Part shown: positions 14,460 to 21,315 of the stretch, one piece after another
How the letters are laid out: the number at the start of each line of letters is the position of its first letter
Numbering within the stretch: position 1 is the stretch's first letter
The notes under the pieces: generated by a model
Database searches by the model: none
What the model saw: only the letters and a program-made list of their open reading frames with translations
What the model was told of the DNA's origin: nothing
Position numbers and translations under genes: made by a program
IMG/VR virus record: IMGVR_UViG_3300031261_000071
Coordinates: 1-24,545 of that record
Strand: one strand, 5' to 3'
Length of the DNA: 24,545 bases
From: a virus

Positions 14460-14764
14460 CAGCGCGCCAGCCAATACAGCACTTCGTTGATTGCATCCGT
14501 CTTCGCCGGCGGCTTTTTCCCTCTCACAAAGCCCGCAGGCCGCGCCAGGTGCGCATACATCACGCGTTCTCTCCGGCCGCTCGCCTTATCCTCGGCCGAG
14601 ATACGCTCTCTCGCGATCTTCATTTGCGCAGGGGTGAGCCCACGCCTGGTCTTGGTCCACACAAGCCGCGCATCCTCCGTGGCCGCCGCAAACCGCTCCA
14701 CGCCGATCCGCGCAATCGCCCTCTGGCTCACCCCGTACCGCTTCGCCCAATCTGTCGCTGTCAT
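14459..14764 (-). CDS. Small HTH-like protein, unknown
   Basis: A 101-residue basic protein. The N-terminus 'TATDWAKRYGVSQRAIARIGVERF' reads as a helix-turn-helix. The rest is Lys/Arg-rich helical sequence (GLTPAQMKIARERISAEDKASGRRERV) ending 'DAINEVLYWLAR'. It probably binds DNA. Its ATG overlaps the initiator-like gene stop as ATGA, and its TGA shares a base with the start of the XRE gene, so all three are likely co-translated. No family is recognised. Confidence 0.6.
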   Translation of the reverse strand: MTATDWAKRYGVSQRAIARIGVERFAAATEDARLVWTKTRRGLTPAQMKIARERISAEDKASGRRERVMYAHLARPAGFVRGKKPPAKTDAINEVLYWLAR

Positions 14765-15828
14765 CGCTCACTCCCCACGCCCGCGCCAATCTCCCGCTTC
14801 AAAACTTCCGCGTCCCAATGCCATCGGCCCTGGTCAATCCAGTAGCCATCGCGGTAAAACTCCATCGGCCCGCACCGCCGCCACAGCCGCCCCACCGCCG
14901 CTTGCTTGATGTGCAGGTGCCACATTGCTTCCATCTGCGCAATCACCCGCCAGATCGGCTTACCCAGCTCTAGCTGGTCCGCACACACCTGCTCCAACAC
15001 GGGGCCCAGCTTGTCACCCTGAGCCCAGCTGAACCCGCACCGCGTGCGCATCTTTTTCAGCCCGGTTTTCAAGTCGGGATACTCAGCCTGCAGTTCCCGA
15101 TCCTTCGCCGCCTCCGCATCCCGCGCCGCCGCCAGTTCCAGAGCCTTGCGGTTCTCGTCCACGTAGTGCAGCCGCCAGCTCTCCAGCGTCACACTCCCAG
15201 GCTTGCCAGCGGCTATCCGGTCAAGGTGCTCTTGCTGCTCAATCGTCAAACCAATCCCGTTTTCCTCGGTCGGCGCAAGCTGCGCTTTGTTCAATGACAG
15301 TTCAATGACAGTTCCTCCTATAAGGGGGTGTGGGGGAACCGTCTGTGAGACACCCTTTTCCGTCTGTGAGACACCTTTCACCGTCTCTGAGACACCCTCG
15401 CCGCCCGTCTCACAGACACCCTCACCCGTCTCTGAGACACCCTCGCCAAACAGCGTGTCGTCTTCGTCCACCGCCTGAGCCCCGGTGCCTTTCTTCTTCC
15501 CCTGCGCAGCTGCAAAGGCCTCGGCAAACTCCACCGTCAGGTCAGTCCCCAGCTTGGCCAGGTTGATGTAGATGAACCGCTTCTTCCGCGTACCGTAGCG
15601 GTCCGTGTGCAGCATCCACTTGCGTTCAATCAGGCCCATCGCTTCAAAGATCTCGATGGTGCGCTCCAGCGTGCGCGTGCTGATCTCCGTGTCCTGCGCA
15701 ATCCTGCCATTCCCCACCCAGGTCTCACCGTTGTCGTCCGCATTGCTGCACAGCCGCACCAACACACTTTTGGCCGTAAGGTTCCCGAGCCGTGTCCCAT
15801 AGGCCGGCGTGTATAAGTGCTCGCTCAC
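14761..15828 (-). CDS. Replication initiator-like protein (HTH_36 winged helix)
   Basis: A 355-residue protein. Residues 1-105 form a winged-helix domain of the HTH_36/phage O type: 'SVLVRLCSNADDNGETWVGNGRIAQDTEISTRTLERTIEIFEAMGLIERK' in segments, then a basic wing. Residues about 130-165 are a repeat linker with GVSET/GVSQT units. The C-terminal part is helical (EQQEHLDRIAAG, 'ELAAARDAEAAKDREL', 'LGKPIWRVIAQMEAMWHLH'). This is the layout of phage initiators such as lambda O, where the origin lies within the gene. The start is GTG at 15828 with GGAGAG 6 bases upstream. It probably binds the internal iterons and recruits host replication proteins. Confidence 0.75.
   Translation of the reverse strand: MSEHLYTPAYGTRLGNLTAKSVLVRLCSNADDNGETWVGNGRIAQDTEISTRTLERTIEIFEAMGLIERKWMLHTDRYGTRKKRFIYINLAKLGTDLTVEFAEAFAAAQGKKKGTGAQAVDEDDTLFGEGVSETGEGVCETGGEGVSETVKGVSQTEKGVSQTVPPHPLIGGTVIELSLNKAQLAPTEENGIGLTIEQQEHLDRIAAGKPGSVTLESWRLHYVDENRKALELAAARDAEAAKDRELQAEYPDLKTGLKKMRTRCGFSWAQGDKLGPVLEQVCADQLELGKPIWRVIAQMEAMWHLHIKQAAVGRLWRRCGPMEFYRDGYWIDQGRWHWDAEVLKREIGAGVGSER
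15290..15311. repeat. 11-bp tandem direct repeat
   Basis: TTCAATGACAG occurs twice in tandem (15290-15300 and 15301-15311) within the initiator-like gene, next to the iteron cluster. It could be part of an origin. Confidence 0.7.
15341..15442. repeat. Five iteron-like palindromic repeats; candidate phage origin
   Basis: Five 15-bp copies of GTCTNNNAGACACC(C/T) start at 15341, 15362, 15383, 15407 and 15428. Spacings are 21, 21, 24 and 21 bases, about two helical turns. Each contains inverted arms GTCT...AGAC. They lie inside the initiator-like gene, encoding its GVSET linker, as lambda O gene iterons do. Confidence 0.72.
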
Positions 15829-15877
15829 AGTGCTCTCCCGTGCGCGGCTGCAACATCGTTGCCGCGTCTTAAAAACA

Positions 15878-15905
15878 GTTGTCAGTTCTTAGTTGTCAGT
15901 GGTCA
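15878..15905. repeat. Heptad repeat island, 4 units
   Basis: GTTGTCA, GTTCTTA, GTTGTCA and GTGGTCA overlap the end of the IclR-like gene and supply its last codons and stop. Confidence 0.8.
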
Positions 15906-16182
15906 GCGCCTGATCGCTGCGCAGCAACCCCACTAGCTGTTCGGCGCAAAGGTATCTTCCCTTCACGGTTCGCAACACGAGGCCGTGACGTAGTAGGGTG
16001 AGCAAGTAGCGATGCGTCGAAGAATGCTTAAATCCCGCAGTTACAGCTATGTCACCGAGAGTCAGTGGCGCACCCGCATTCGCAAGCAACTTAACAATCG
16101 CCATCGCTCGATCGAACGATTGAAATCTATAAGCGCTAAATGCAAGGTCGCGTACGCGCTTCGTTGATCCCATATTCTTCAT
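15889..16182 (-). CDS. IclR-like winged-helix regulator (DNA-binding domain only)
   Basis: A 97-residue protein matching the N-terminal DNA-binding domain of IclR-type regulators: 'FQSFDRAMAIVKLLANAGAPLTLGDIAVTAGFKHSSTHRYLLTLLRHGLVLRTVKGRYLCAEQL' in segments. The recognition helix is around HSSTHRYLLTL and is followed by a short wing. The effector-binding domain of full IclR proteins is absent. The ATG at 16182 has GAGGGG about 6 bases upstream. The C-terminal residues ALTTDN and the stop come from a heptad repeat island. It is likely a small phage regulator, sitting immediately before the initiator-like gene. Confidence 0.72.
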   Translation of the reverse strand: MKNMGSTKRVRDLAFSAYRFQSFDRAMAIVKLLANAGAPLTLGDIAVTAGFKHSSTHRYLLTLLRHGLVLRTVKGRYLCAEQLVGLLRSDQALTTDN

Positions 16183-16192
16183 ACTCAACCCC

Positions 16193-16549
16193 TCACCCCG
16201 CGCCCAGCGCGGCATCCATGCGTTCCTGCAGCACGGCCTGGATAGCCGTAGCCTTCTCGCAATCCGTGAACTCCGCGAAGATGTCCGCAGCTCGCCCGAT
16301 CGGGATCACGATGGCGCACTCCAGTGTCTCCACCAAATCTTCGTCGGCTATCCCCTCTTCCACTAGCTTCAGAGCTGCTACACCCTTCGCCTTCTCCTTT
16401 GCCGCCTTCTTTTTCGTCGGCGTCTTTGTTGGCGCCGGCGTCTCTCCGCGCGAGATCAACCACGCATCCTTCGCCTTCTTCGCGGCGACCCAATAGTTTT
16501 TGTAGACAACCCTGCCCACCTCGTTCACGCTCTTGCCTTCGTCGTACAT
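16193..16549 (-). CDS. Unknown protein with Lys-rich linker; 5' end broken by a G10 tract
   Basis: A 118-residue product if translation starts at ATG 16549, which has only a weak AGAAGG site. It has 'MYDEGKSVNEVGRVVYKNYWVAAKKAKDAW' (HTH-like helices), a lysine/proline linker (TPTKKKAAKEKAKG) resembling histone H1, and a C-terminal helical domain (DEDLVETLECAIV, 'CEKATAIQAVLQERM'). A better start is ATG 16614, whose frame begins MTEEIQ. There a run of ten G (16588-16597) puts the gene out of frame, giving an 11-codon peptide. One extra G would join it to the helix REERLQKAFAMYDEG. No family is recognised. It may bind DNA. Confidence 0.6.
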   Translation of the reverse strand: MYDEGKSVNEVGRVVYKNYWVAAKKAKDAWLISRGETPAPTKTPTKKKAAKEKAKGVAALKLVEEGIADEDLVETLECAIVIPIGRAADIFAEFTDCEKATAIQAVLQERMDAALGAG

Positions 16550-16587
16550 GGCGAAGGCCTTCTGCAGCCGCTCTTCCCTTACCGCTG

Positions 16588-16597
16588 CCCCCCCCCC
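16588..16597 (-). repeat. Poly-G tract (G10) at the 5' end of a coding region
   Basis: Ten G on the minus strand interrupt the frame between ATG 16614 and the 118-residue gene. Eleven G would restore it. Such tracts are prone to slippage in replication, transcription or sequencing. Confidence 0.8.
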
Positions 16598-16670
16598 TGA
16601 ATCTCTTCCGTCATCGCTCCATCCTCTCGGTTGCTATTGCGTTTAATCGTCCAGGAGACAAAGCTCCAGG

Positions 16671-17210
16671 CTACCCGCCACGAACTATGAACTGCGAACT
16701 ATGAACTGGCGCCCGCTCCCTGGTAAGAGCGGCATATGTACGCACCTCCCCGCCGCGCACATCCCCAGCCTCCGCCATCAGCTCCGCCAGCGCCTGCACG
16801 CGCCCCAACCCGCGCTCCACGTCCGCATAGCCAGGCCGCCTTGTCACCGGCGACAGCGGTTTCCATCCATACAGCAAAACCTTGTTCGCTTCAGCCGCTA
16901 ACTTACCCGCATACATCGCCAGCAGCGCCAGCCGCTCTACTTCCGCCGGGGACAAGCCAGAGGCAGTCTCGCCCTTCATCAGCGCATCGCACTTGACCTC
17001 CGTCGCGTGACACTCTGCCCAGGCCGAGCGCAGCTCTTTGCCTTGATGCTCAATCGTCTCCGTCCTCTTTGCCGCGTGAGCCTTCACTTGAGCCAGGTGC
17101 TTTTCCTGCTGCTGATAAGCCTTCGTCAGAAGCTTGAATCGCAGCGGCAACGTAAGATGCCATTGCACCCGCTCCCACCGCGCCAGAGCCCATGCTGCGA
17201 ACTGCCTCAT
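16671..17210 (-). CDS. Coiled-coil protein, unknown
   Basis: A 179-residue protein starting MRQFAAWALARWERVQWHL at ATG 17210, with GGAGGGG 4 bases upstream and an ATGA overlap with the preceding gene. A much longer frame upstream is a shadow of that gene. Residues about 28-75 are a charged coiled coil (QQQEKHLAQVKAHAAKRTETIEHQGKEL in segments). Residues 90-150 are helical with 'LSPAEVERLALLAMYAGKLAAEANKVL'. The last residues (APVHSSQFIVRGG) are encoded by a heptad repeat island, so the C-terminus looks extended by repeat DNA. No enzyme motif is seen. Confidence 0.6.
   Translation of the reverse strand: MRQFAAWALARWERVQWHLTLPLRFKLLTKAYQQQEKHLAQVKAHAAKRTETIEHQGKELRSAWAECHATEVKCDALMKGETASGLSPAEVERLALLAMYAGKLAAEANKVLLYGWKPLSPVTRRPGYADVERGLGRVQALAELMAEAGDVRGGEVRTYAALTRERAPVHSSQFIVRGG
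16681..16708. repeat. Heptad repeat island, 4 units
   Basis: CGAACTA, TGAACTG, CGAACTA and TGAACTG form a GAACT-type variant. The island encodes the C-terminus of the coiled-coil gene. Confidence 0.85.
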
Positions 17211-17527
17211 CGCCCCCTCCTCAAATACCCACTGCAATCCAGCACGGCTCCAACTCGCGACTTCAGCAGTTCCCGCTGCTTCTTCTTGCTGCGGTACTTC
17301 CGCGCATCCAGCGCCATCTTCGGATCGTCGAACTCCCAACACTCGGTGTGATCCAGAATCAGCAGCTCTTTCGTCTCCAGTAACTTCGCCGGGGTGCGTC
17401 CGTCGCGCTTGCGGATCTCCTCGAACTCGCCGCAGCCCAGGCACTCAAACGCGTTGTAGCGGTCGTGCCATAGGACGCCCCCCCCTTCAGGCCGCTCGCG
17501 TTTCGCCCTAGGCGGCTGTTTGCTCAT
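17207..17527 (-). CDS. Small putative zinc-binding protein, unknown
   Basis: A 106-residue basic protein with 'FECLGCGEF' (CxxC) and a later 'LDHTECWEFDDP' (HxxC) about 30 residues on. Together they could form one zinc site. The C-terminus is Arg/Lys-rich (ARKYRSKKKQRELLKSR). The ATG at 17527 overlaps the upstream stop as ATGA and has GGAGAG upstream, and its own stop overlaps the next start in the same way. A G8 run (17478-17485) encodes EGGGV near the N-terminus and is in frame here, but it is a second slippage-prone tract. No family is recognised. Confidence 0.6.
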   Translation of the reverse strand: MSKQPPRAKRERPEGGGVLWHDRYNAFECLGCGEFEEIRKRDGRTPAKLLETKELLILDHTECWEFDDPKMALDARKYRSKKKQRELLKSRVGAVLDCSGYLRRGR

Positions 17528-17817
17528 ACGCTCTCCGGCAGCGGGTACGCGTCAGGCATCGCCAACTGCAAGCCAATCGGCATCAAGGGCCCATGATGCG
17601 GCTGAGACAGCAGCAGATCCGCTCCACGCCCAATCGCCTCGCGTTCCGCATCTGTGAACCGGTACCGCGTGAGCGAAGCAACACCGGTAGGCTCTCCGTC
17701 TTTATCCTGGAAGCCGATCCGCACAACGATGATCGGGAAATACTCCCGCTGATCGAGCGCGATCACCTGTTCGGCACCAACTTCAAATTCAGTGAGCACT
17801 GGCGAAACTGAGGTCAT
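17524..17817 (-). CDS. Small unknown protein
   Basis: A 97-residue protein beginning MTSVSPVLTEFEVGAEQVIALD. The start at 17817 overlaps the DUF5131 gene stop as ATGA. A longer frame upstream only shadows that gene. It appears beta-rich (YFPIIVVRIGFQD), then has 'YRFTDAEREAIGRGADLLLSQPHHGPLMPIGLQLA'. It has no metal-binding cluster or membrane span. It is encoded in a run of ATGA-linked genes, so it is probably made with the Gp37/Gp68 protein. I do not recognise its family. Confidence 0.58.
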   Translation of the reverse strand: MTSVSPVLTEFEVGAEQVIALDQREYFPIIVVRIGFQDKDGEPTGVASLTRYRFTDAEREAIGRGADLLLSQPHHGPLMPIGLQLAMPDAYPLPESV

Positions 17818-19007
17818 CGCATCACCATCGGAAAGCCCTTGTGCGCCTCGCCTTCGAGCAACGCGCCCGCAGCGTGCTTGCCCACGCAATATGCGGATAT
17901 TGGAAGCTCGCTATCGTTCTTCTCGCCGGCTTTCCAGAGGAACTGATGCGTGTACCTCTTCGTGTCCTTTCCGTGCACAAACGGTTCATAGTCAGAGAGC
18001 GGCAACCACTCGCCCCATTGTTTGAAGAAGAACGCCGCCCCCGCAGCTTTACATTGATCCCGCAACCCGCGCGCCCAGTCCGGATGCATCGGCCGCGCAC
18101 CTGGTCCGCTCTCGCCGCCGCAGATAACCCAATTGAGCCCGTGCCGACCGCCAAGACATTCATCTATCGGGGTGTGTGAGCATTCCGCGTAACAGATCGG
18201 GCAATTGAAATGTGAATCGTCTTCAGAACCAGCCTCTGTAGCTTCCGTCTCGATGCCGCGCCATCCGCATTCGCATTCCAGACCGACATCGGTCCACCTG
18301 GCCAGCGAGACCGGCCCCAGCAACGGCTCAGCCGAGATAAACCGCACCGCCGCCGGCGTCTTCAGCAGCAGCGGGATCCGCTCATCCGCCGCAGCCTGGT
18401 TCTCCACGCTCACACCAAGCCAGACATTTTCGAGCGCAGCCGCGTCAATAACGCGCTCGAAAGTATCGACAGTTGCAAGTGTGCGTTCCGGATCCATTGC
18501 AACTATTGCATCCGCCACATGCCATCGCCAGCAATACCCCTGCCGGCGCTCCGGAAACTCGGTGAAGTACGCCAGCATCCGCTTCGGCCGCTTCGTCAAC
18601 ACCTGGAACTGATGCTGAGGGCACAGCGCCATCACGGCGAAAATCTTGTCGATCCACTCATCCGGCACAGCCTCATGAAAGAGGTCGCTCATCGAGTTCA
18701 CGAAGATCCGCCGCGGCCTCCATACACCGGGCTGCTCTTTGCTTCTGGATGGCCACGTCGATCCGATCGGCACCGGACCCCACTTCAGCGGATCCAGCAA
18801 ATGCTTCTCGACCAGGTCAACCTTCCCTGTCCAGCTCGCGTGCCCGTTCTTCAGCACAGCCAGCCCTTCATACGGCAGCCCCGCGCCGCTGAAGCGATAG
18901 GCAACACTCTCCGCATAACAATGCCGGCATCCCTCGCTCACCCGGCTGCAGCCGCGCAGCGGGTTCCACGTCGCATCCGTCCACTCAATCCCCGTCTTCG
19001 CGCCCAC
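17814..19007 (-). CDS. Phage Gp37/Gp68 family protein (DUF5131), three-Cys motif
   Basis: A 397-residue member of the Gp37/Gp68 family, which shares the fold and Cys pattern of radical SAM enzymes. Its reaction is unknown. The family start 'GIEWTDATWNPLRGC' leads into CX6CX2C (Cys20, Cys27, Cys30), then 'FVNSMSDLFHEAVP', 'FQVLTKRPKRM', 'VWLGVSVENQAAADERIPLL', 'RFISAEPLLGPV' and 'WVICGGESGPGARPMHPDWARGLRDQC'. A Cys-rich insert (LECECGW then CPICYAEC) just before that last motif looks like a zinc ribbon. I start it at GTG 19007, which gives the usual short N-terminus and has GGCGGA upstream. A TTG at 19037 would start within a repeat island. Confidence 0.88.
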   Translation of the reverse strand: MGAKTGIEWTDATWNPLRGCSRVSEGCRHCYAESVAYRFSGAGLPYEGLAVLKNGHASWTGKVDLVEKHLLDPLKWGPVPIGSTWPSRSKEQPGVWRPRRIFVNSMSDLFHEAVPDEWIDKIFAVMALCPQHQFQVLTKRPKRMLAYFTEFPERRQGYCWRWHVADAIVAMDPERTLATVDTFERVIDAAALENVWLGVSVENQAAADERIPLLLKTPAAVRFISAEPLLGPVSLARWTDVGLECECGWRGIETEATEAGSEDDSHFNCPICYAECSHTPIDECLGGRHGLNWVICGGESGPGARPMHPDWARGLRDQCKAAGAAFFFKQWGEWLPLSDYEPFVHGKDTKRYTHQFLWKAGEKNDSELPISAYCVGKHAAGALLEGEAHKGFPMVMR

Positions 19008-19024
19008 GTCGATCCGCCTTTCAC

Positions 19025-19052
19025 TGACCACCGACAACTAACCACTGATCAC
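19025..19052. repeat. Heptad repeat island, 4 units
   Basis: TGACCAC, CGACAAC, TAACCAC and TGATCAC lie between two genes, overlapping the stop of the 102-residue gene. Confidence 0.85.
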
Positions 19053-19357
19053 TGCTTTTCAAACTCCATCCGTTGCTCAACCGCATCCCCGCCAACGCCG
19101 CCGCCGCTCAGCCTGGCTGCCTGCTTCTTCTCCCGCCGCGCCTGCTCCGCCTGTTGCGCCAGGCGCGGCGCGTATGCTATCACGCGCTCCGCAGCATCTT
19201 CCGGCTTGCACTGCGGATCCACCGCCATCACCGAGTCATGCGGTCGAATCACCAACACGCAAATCGCGTCGCTGTTCTTACGCAGGCTCTCCGCAAACCC
19301 AGCTATCGTGCCCGTGCGCGACCAATCCGGCGGAGTGCGTCTCTTCGCTTCAGTCAT
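19049..19357 (-). CDS. Small helical protein, unknown
   Basis: A 102-residue protein. The N-terminal half has 'PPDWSRTGTIAGFAESL' and a strand 'AICVLVIRPHDSVMAVD'. The C-terminal half is a charged helix (QQAEQARREKKQAARL) followed by a Gly-rich stretch and 'MEFEKQ'. It has no membrane span or known motif. Its ATG at 19357 follows a heptad repeat and lacks a strong ribosome site, and the stop lies inside another repeat island. Coding looks real from its amino-acid composition, but no function can be given. Confidence 0.52.
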   Translation of the reverse strand: MTEAKRRTPPDWSRTGTIAGFAESLRKNSDAICVLVIRPHDSVMAVDPQCKPEDAAERVIAYAPRLAQQAEQARREKKQAARLSGGGVGGDAVEQRMEFEKQ

Positions 19358-19360
19358 GGC

Positions 19361-19388
19361 GGTTCACCGTTCATAGTTCGTAGTTCAC
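19361..19388. repeat. Heptad repeat island, 4 units
   Basis: GGTTCAC, CGTTCAT, AGTTCGT and AGTTCAC lie between the MazG-like gene and the 102-residue gene, immediately upstream of the latter's ATG. Confidence 0.82.
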
Positions 19389-19405
19389 GGCTAGCGATGT
19401 TCGCG

Positions 19406-19765
19406 TCAAATGCGCTCAGGGAAGCCGTACTCTTCAGATTTCACGTTGAAGACTTTAGCCAGGATCTCTTCCGGGTTGGAAATTCCGACACGCGCCATGA
19501 GCAGCAGCCCGTAGAGGATTGTGTCGGCAACCTCTTCAGCGACCTTCACCCGCGCGGTATCAACGTCGATCAAAGAGCGGCCCGGTGCGTTGATGTTTTG
19601 AAGACGCGATTCCACCCTCTTCAGCTTTTTAGCGGCATTTGCAGCCTCCCCAGCTTCGCCGCACATCGCCCCGGCCCACTCAAGCGGTGACCACTCATCG
19701 ATCCCACCCGGATGCCATCTGTTACACCGTTCAACATTCTTTGCGAATAACTCATTGATTTCCAT
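19406..19765 (-). CDS. MazG-like nucleotide pyrophosphohydrolase
   Basis: A 119-residue all-alpha NTP pyrophosphohydrolase-like protein. The metal-binding helices are visible: 'WAGAMCGEAGEAANAAKKLKR' (Glu in GEAGEAAN) and 'VAEEVADTILYGLLLMARVGI' (EE and D). The N-terminal 'FAKNVERCNRWHP' and C-terminal 'VFNVKSEEYGFPERI' segments also fit the phage MazG/DUF550 type. Such enzymes hydrolyse (d)NTPs to monophosphates and may adjust nucleotide or alarmone levels during infection. The ATG at 19765 has GGAGCG 6 bases upstream. The substrate is not predictable from sequence. Confidence 0.82.
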   Translation of the reverse strand: MEINELFAKNVERCNRWHPGGIDEWSPLEWAGAMCGEAGEAANAAKKLKRVESRLQNINAPGRSLIDVDTARVKVAEEVADTILYGLLLMARVGISNPEEILAKVFNVKSEEYGFPERI

Positions 19766-19936
19766 AACTCGCTCCTAACTTCGACTTACATCCACTTAGT
19801 AAATGCGGCGGTCAACCCTTCCGGGACCAGGCTCTGGACTCATGCTCCGTCACAGCCCGGCGGCCTCTTTTCAGGGAGTCGCCTCCCGCCGCACATCCGC
19901 ACCGTAGCTCGCACTGCCGGCGCGGAACTCAATCAT
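19766..19936. other. Gap of 171 bases with possible micro-ORFs
   Basis: Directly after the metallopeptidase TAA an ATG opens a 21-codon frame (19871-19936, MIEFRAGSASYGADV...). A second 15-codon frame with a GGAG site begins near 19850. Neither resembles a known peptide. The stretch could equally be a leader for the MazG-like gene. Confidence 0.35.
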
Positions 19937-20623
19937 TTATCCGGGATCCTTTGCGCGCGGTTTCTTCTTACCGCCATTGATCACCACGGGCTGCATGCCT
20001 GGGGTTGAAATAGTCATCGTCACTCCATCGCGCTCGCCGGTTTCCTGTAACTTTCGTGCGGCCAGAAAGGCCGGCATCTCATCGGCCAGTGTCTTAGGAG
20101 CCGGGTGCTGATCGGCCAACAGCGGCGTCTTCTTCTTCGCCAGGATGGCTTCGCCGAACTTCTCGAGGTCCCGCTTCCAGCAACCGCGCCGGCTTACGAT
20201 CTCGACAAACTCCTCAATGTCATGTCCGCGCGTGCGCCATACCGGCCGACCTTTCGAATCGATCTTCTTTTCGCCGTCATCGTCGATAACCCGCGCTGCG
20301 TGACACAGCTCGTGATCCAGCAGCGCCAGCTTCTTCTCACGGTCAAACTCCGGGTCTTCCCAGACCTCTCGGTTCAACACGATCACAAAGTCATAGGCGA
20401 CCAGCTCACGCTGCAGGTCCGTAGCCTTCACGCAGCGGCCCAGCACAAGCCGCCCGTCGACGTCAGGCTTCGTGCCCTTCTTCCAGGCCAGGGCGATATT
20501 CGCCTCCGCTATGTCGAAGTGATGCTCCGCGCGAATCTCGAACATGAGCTCGTACGGCTGCCCGCTCAGAATCACTTCATCGGGCTTGATCAACTCAAAT
20601 AGAACCTTCTTAGGCTTTCCCAT
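19937..20623 (-). CDS. Putative phage metallopeptidase (PhageMetallopep family)
   Basis: A 228-residue protein with a zinc metallopeptidase signature. HELCH at 104-108 gives the two His ligands and catalytic Glu, and a downstream 'RTRGHDIEEF' (His134) is the likely third ligand. The family region includes 'YDFVIVLNREVWE' and 'KLALLDHELCHAARVIDDDGEKKIDSKGRPVW' in segments. The C-terminal third is low-complexity and basic (GGKKKPRAK), probably flexible. The ATG at 20623 has GAGGAG 6 bases upstream. Phage proteins of this family are common among early genes. Their substrate and function are unknown. Confidence 0.82.
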   Translation of the reverse strand: MGKPKKVLFELIKPDEVILSGQPYELMFEIRAEHHFDIAEANIALAWKKGTKPDVDGRLVLGRCVKATDLQRELVAYDFVIVLNREVWEDPEFDREKKLALLDHELCHAARVIDDDGEKKIDSKGRPVWRTRGHDIEEFVEIVSRRGCWKRDLEKFGEAILAKKKTPLLADQHPAPKTLADEMPAFLAARKLQETGERDGVTMTISTPGMQPVVINGGKKKPRAKDPG

Positions 20624-20636
20624 CCGAAGCTCCTCA

Positions 20637-20671
20637 CCGACAACTACGAACTAAGAACTACGAACTAAGAA
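20637..20671. repeat. Heptad repeat island, 5 units
   Basis: CCGACAA, CTACGAA, CTAAGAA, CTACGAA and CTAAGAA fill most of the 55-base gap between the 133-residue and metallopeptidase genes. Confidence 0.87.
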
Positions 20672-20678
20672 CTGCTCT

Positions 20679-21074
20679 TCACTGTCCCCACGGCCCCCAC
20701 GCCGCGCCCGGGTCGAACGCAGCCATCACCCACAAGCCGACCCGCATGCCAACTTCAAACCCCACCCCCGCAAGCACGGCAATCGTCGTGTAGTTGAGCC
20801 ACCGCCCCAGCTTCAGCCGCTCCACAAACAACGCGGGCGCGCTGGCTTGCTCACCGCCGCGCCCCTCATGCAGCCTGTCCAGCGACTCCACGTCCGCGTA
20901 GCACTTCAGGCAATAGCCGCGCCCGCCGTAGATCACCGTCACAGCCTCATTGCATTCCGGGGTACAGCAGGGTGCCTCCACGATATGCAGCCGCTTCCCG
21001 CTCTCCAGCCACTGCCGCGCCAGGCGCGGACCGCTGATCCCTGTTCCCTGTTTCCTGTTCCCTGCCTTCTTCAT
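20679..21074 (-). CDS. Small membrane protein with zinc-ribbon-like Cys cluster
   Basis: A 131-residue protein. Near the N-terminus 'EAPCCTPECNEAVTVIYGGRGYCLKCYADVES' (in segments) holds Cys pairs that could bind zinc. A hydrophobic segment (YTTIAVLAGVGFEVGMRVGLWVMAAF) near the C-terminus is one probable membrane span. The N-terminal residues KAGNRKQGTGISG are encoded by a heptad repeat island, so the natural N-terminus may begin near RLARQWLESGKR. I prefer ATG 21074, which has GAGGGG 6 bases upstream. ATG 21080 lies directly against that site. No family is recognised. Confidence 0.55.
   Translation of the reverse strand: MKKAGNRKQGTGISGPRLARQWLESGKRLHIVEAPCCTPECNEAVTVIYGGRGYCLKCYADVESLDRLHEGRGGEQASAPALFVERLKLGRWLNYTTIAVLAGVGFEVGMRVGLWVMAAFDPGAAWGPWGQ
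21035..21069. repeat. Heptad repeat island, 5 units (TGTTCCC type)
   Basis: TGATCCC, TGTTCCC, TGTTTCC, TGTTCCC and TGCCTTC are a third sequence type with the same 7-bp period. They encode the N-terminus of the 131-residue protein. Confidence 0.85.
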
Positions 21075-21084
21075 GCCCATCCCC

Positions 21085-21315
21085 TCACCGCGCCAGCCAG
21101 CGGTTCAATAGCCGCCGGCTGCGCCTCTCCTTGATAAGTTTCTGCACCCGCTTAGCCTGCTCCCATCGCCGCAAGCAGGGCGGCGCCGTGCACACCGTGC
21201 GGTCGGTCCCATGAAGCCAGCCGCAGGTATCGTCCTCGCCATAGGGAGGAATGCGGCAAGCCCGATCCTCCGTACACGTGCAGTAACGGCAACACCCTGG
21301 CACAGGCGCAGTCAT
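21085..21315 (-). CDS. Small Cys-rich phage protein
   Basis: A 76-residue protein. The first 55 residues carry 'CCRYCTCTEDRAC', 'DDTCGWLH' and 'VCTAPPC', a Cys pattern (CxxCxCTxxxAC...CxW...CxxxxC) seen in small phage proteins presumed to bind zinc. The C-terminus is strongly basic (KRVQKLIKERRSRRLLNRWL). The ATG at 21315 overlaps the upstream VVA0879 gene stop as ATGA. The longer frame upstream is a shadow of that gene. It may bind nucleic acid, but no function is known to me. Confidence 0.68.
   Translation of the reverse strand: MTAPVPGCCRYCTCTEDRACRIPPYGEDDTCGWLHGTDRTVCTAPPCLRRWEQAKRVQKLIKERRSRRLLNRWLAR

Noticed and set aside
15341-15442. CRISPR array
   Set aside because: The repeats are 15 bp with 6-9 base gaps inside an intact reading frame, so there are no spacers.
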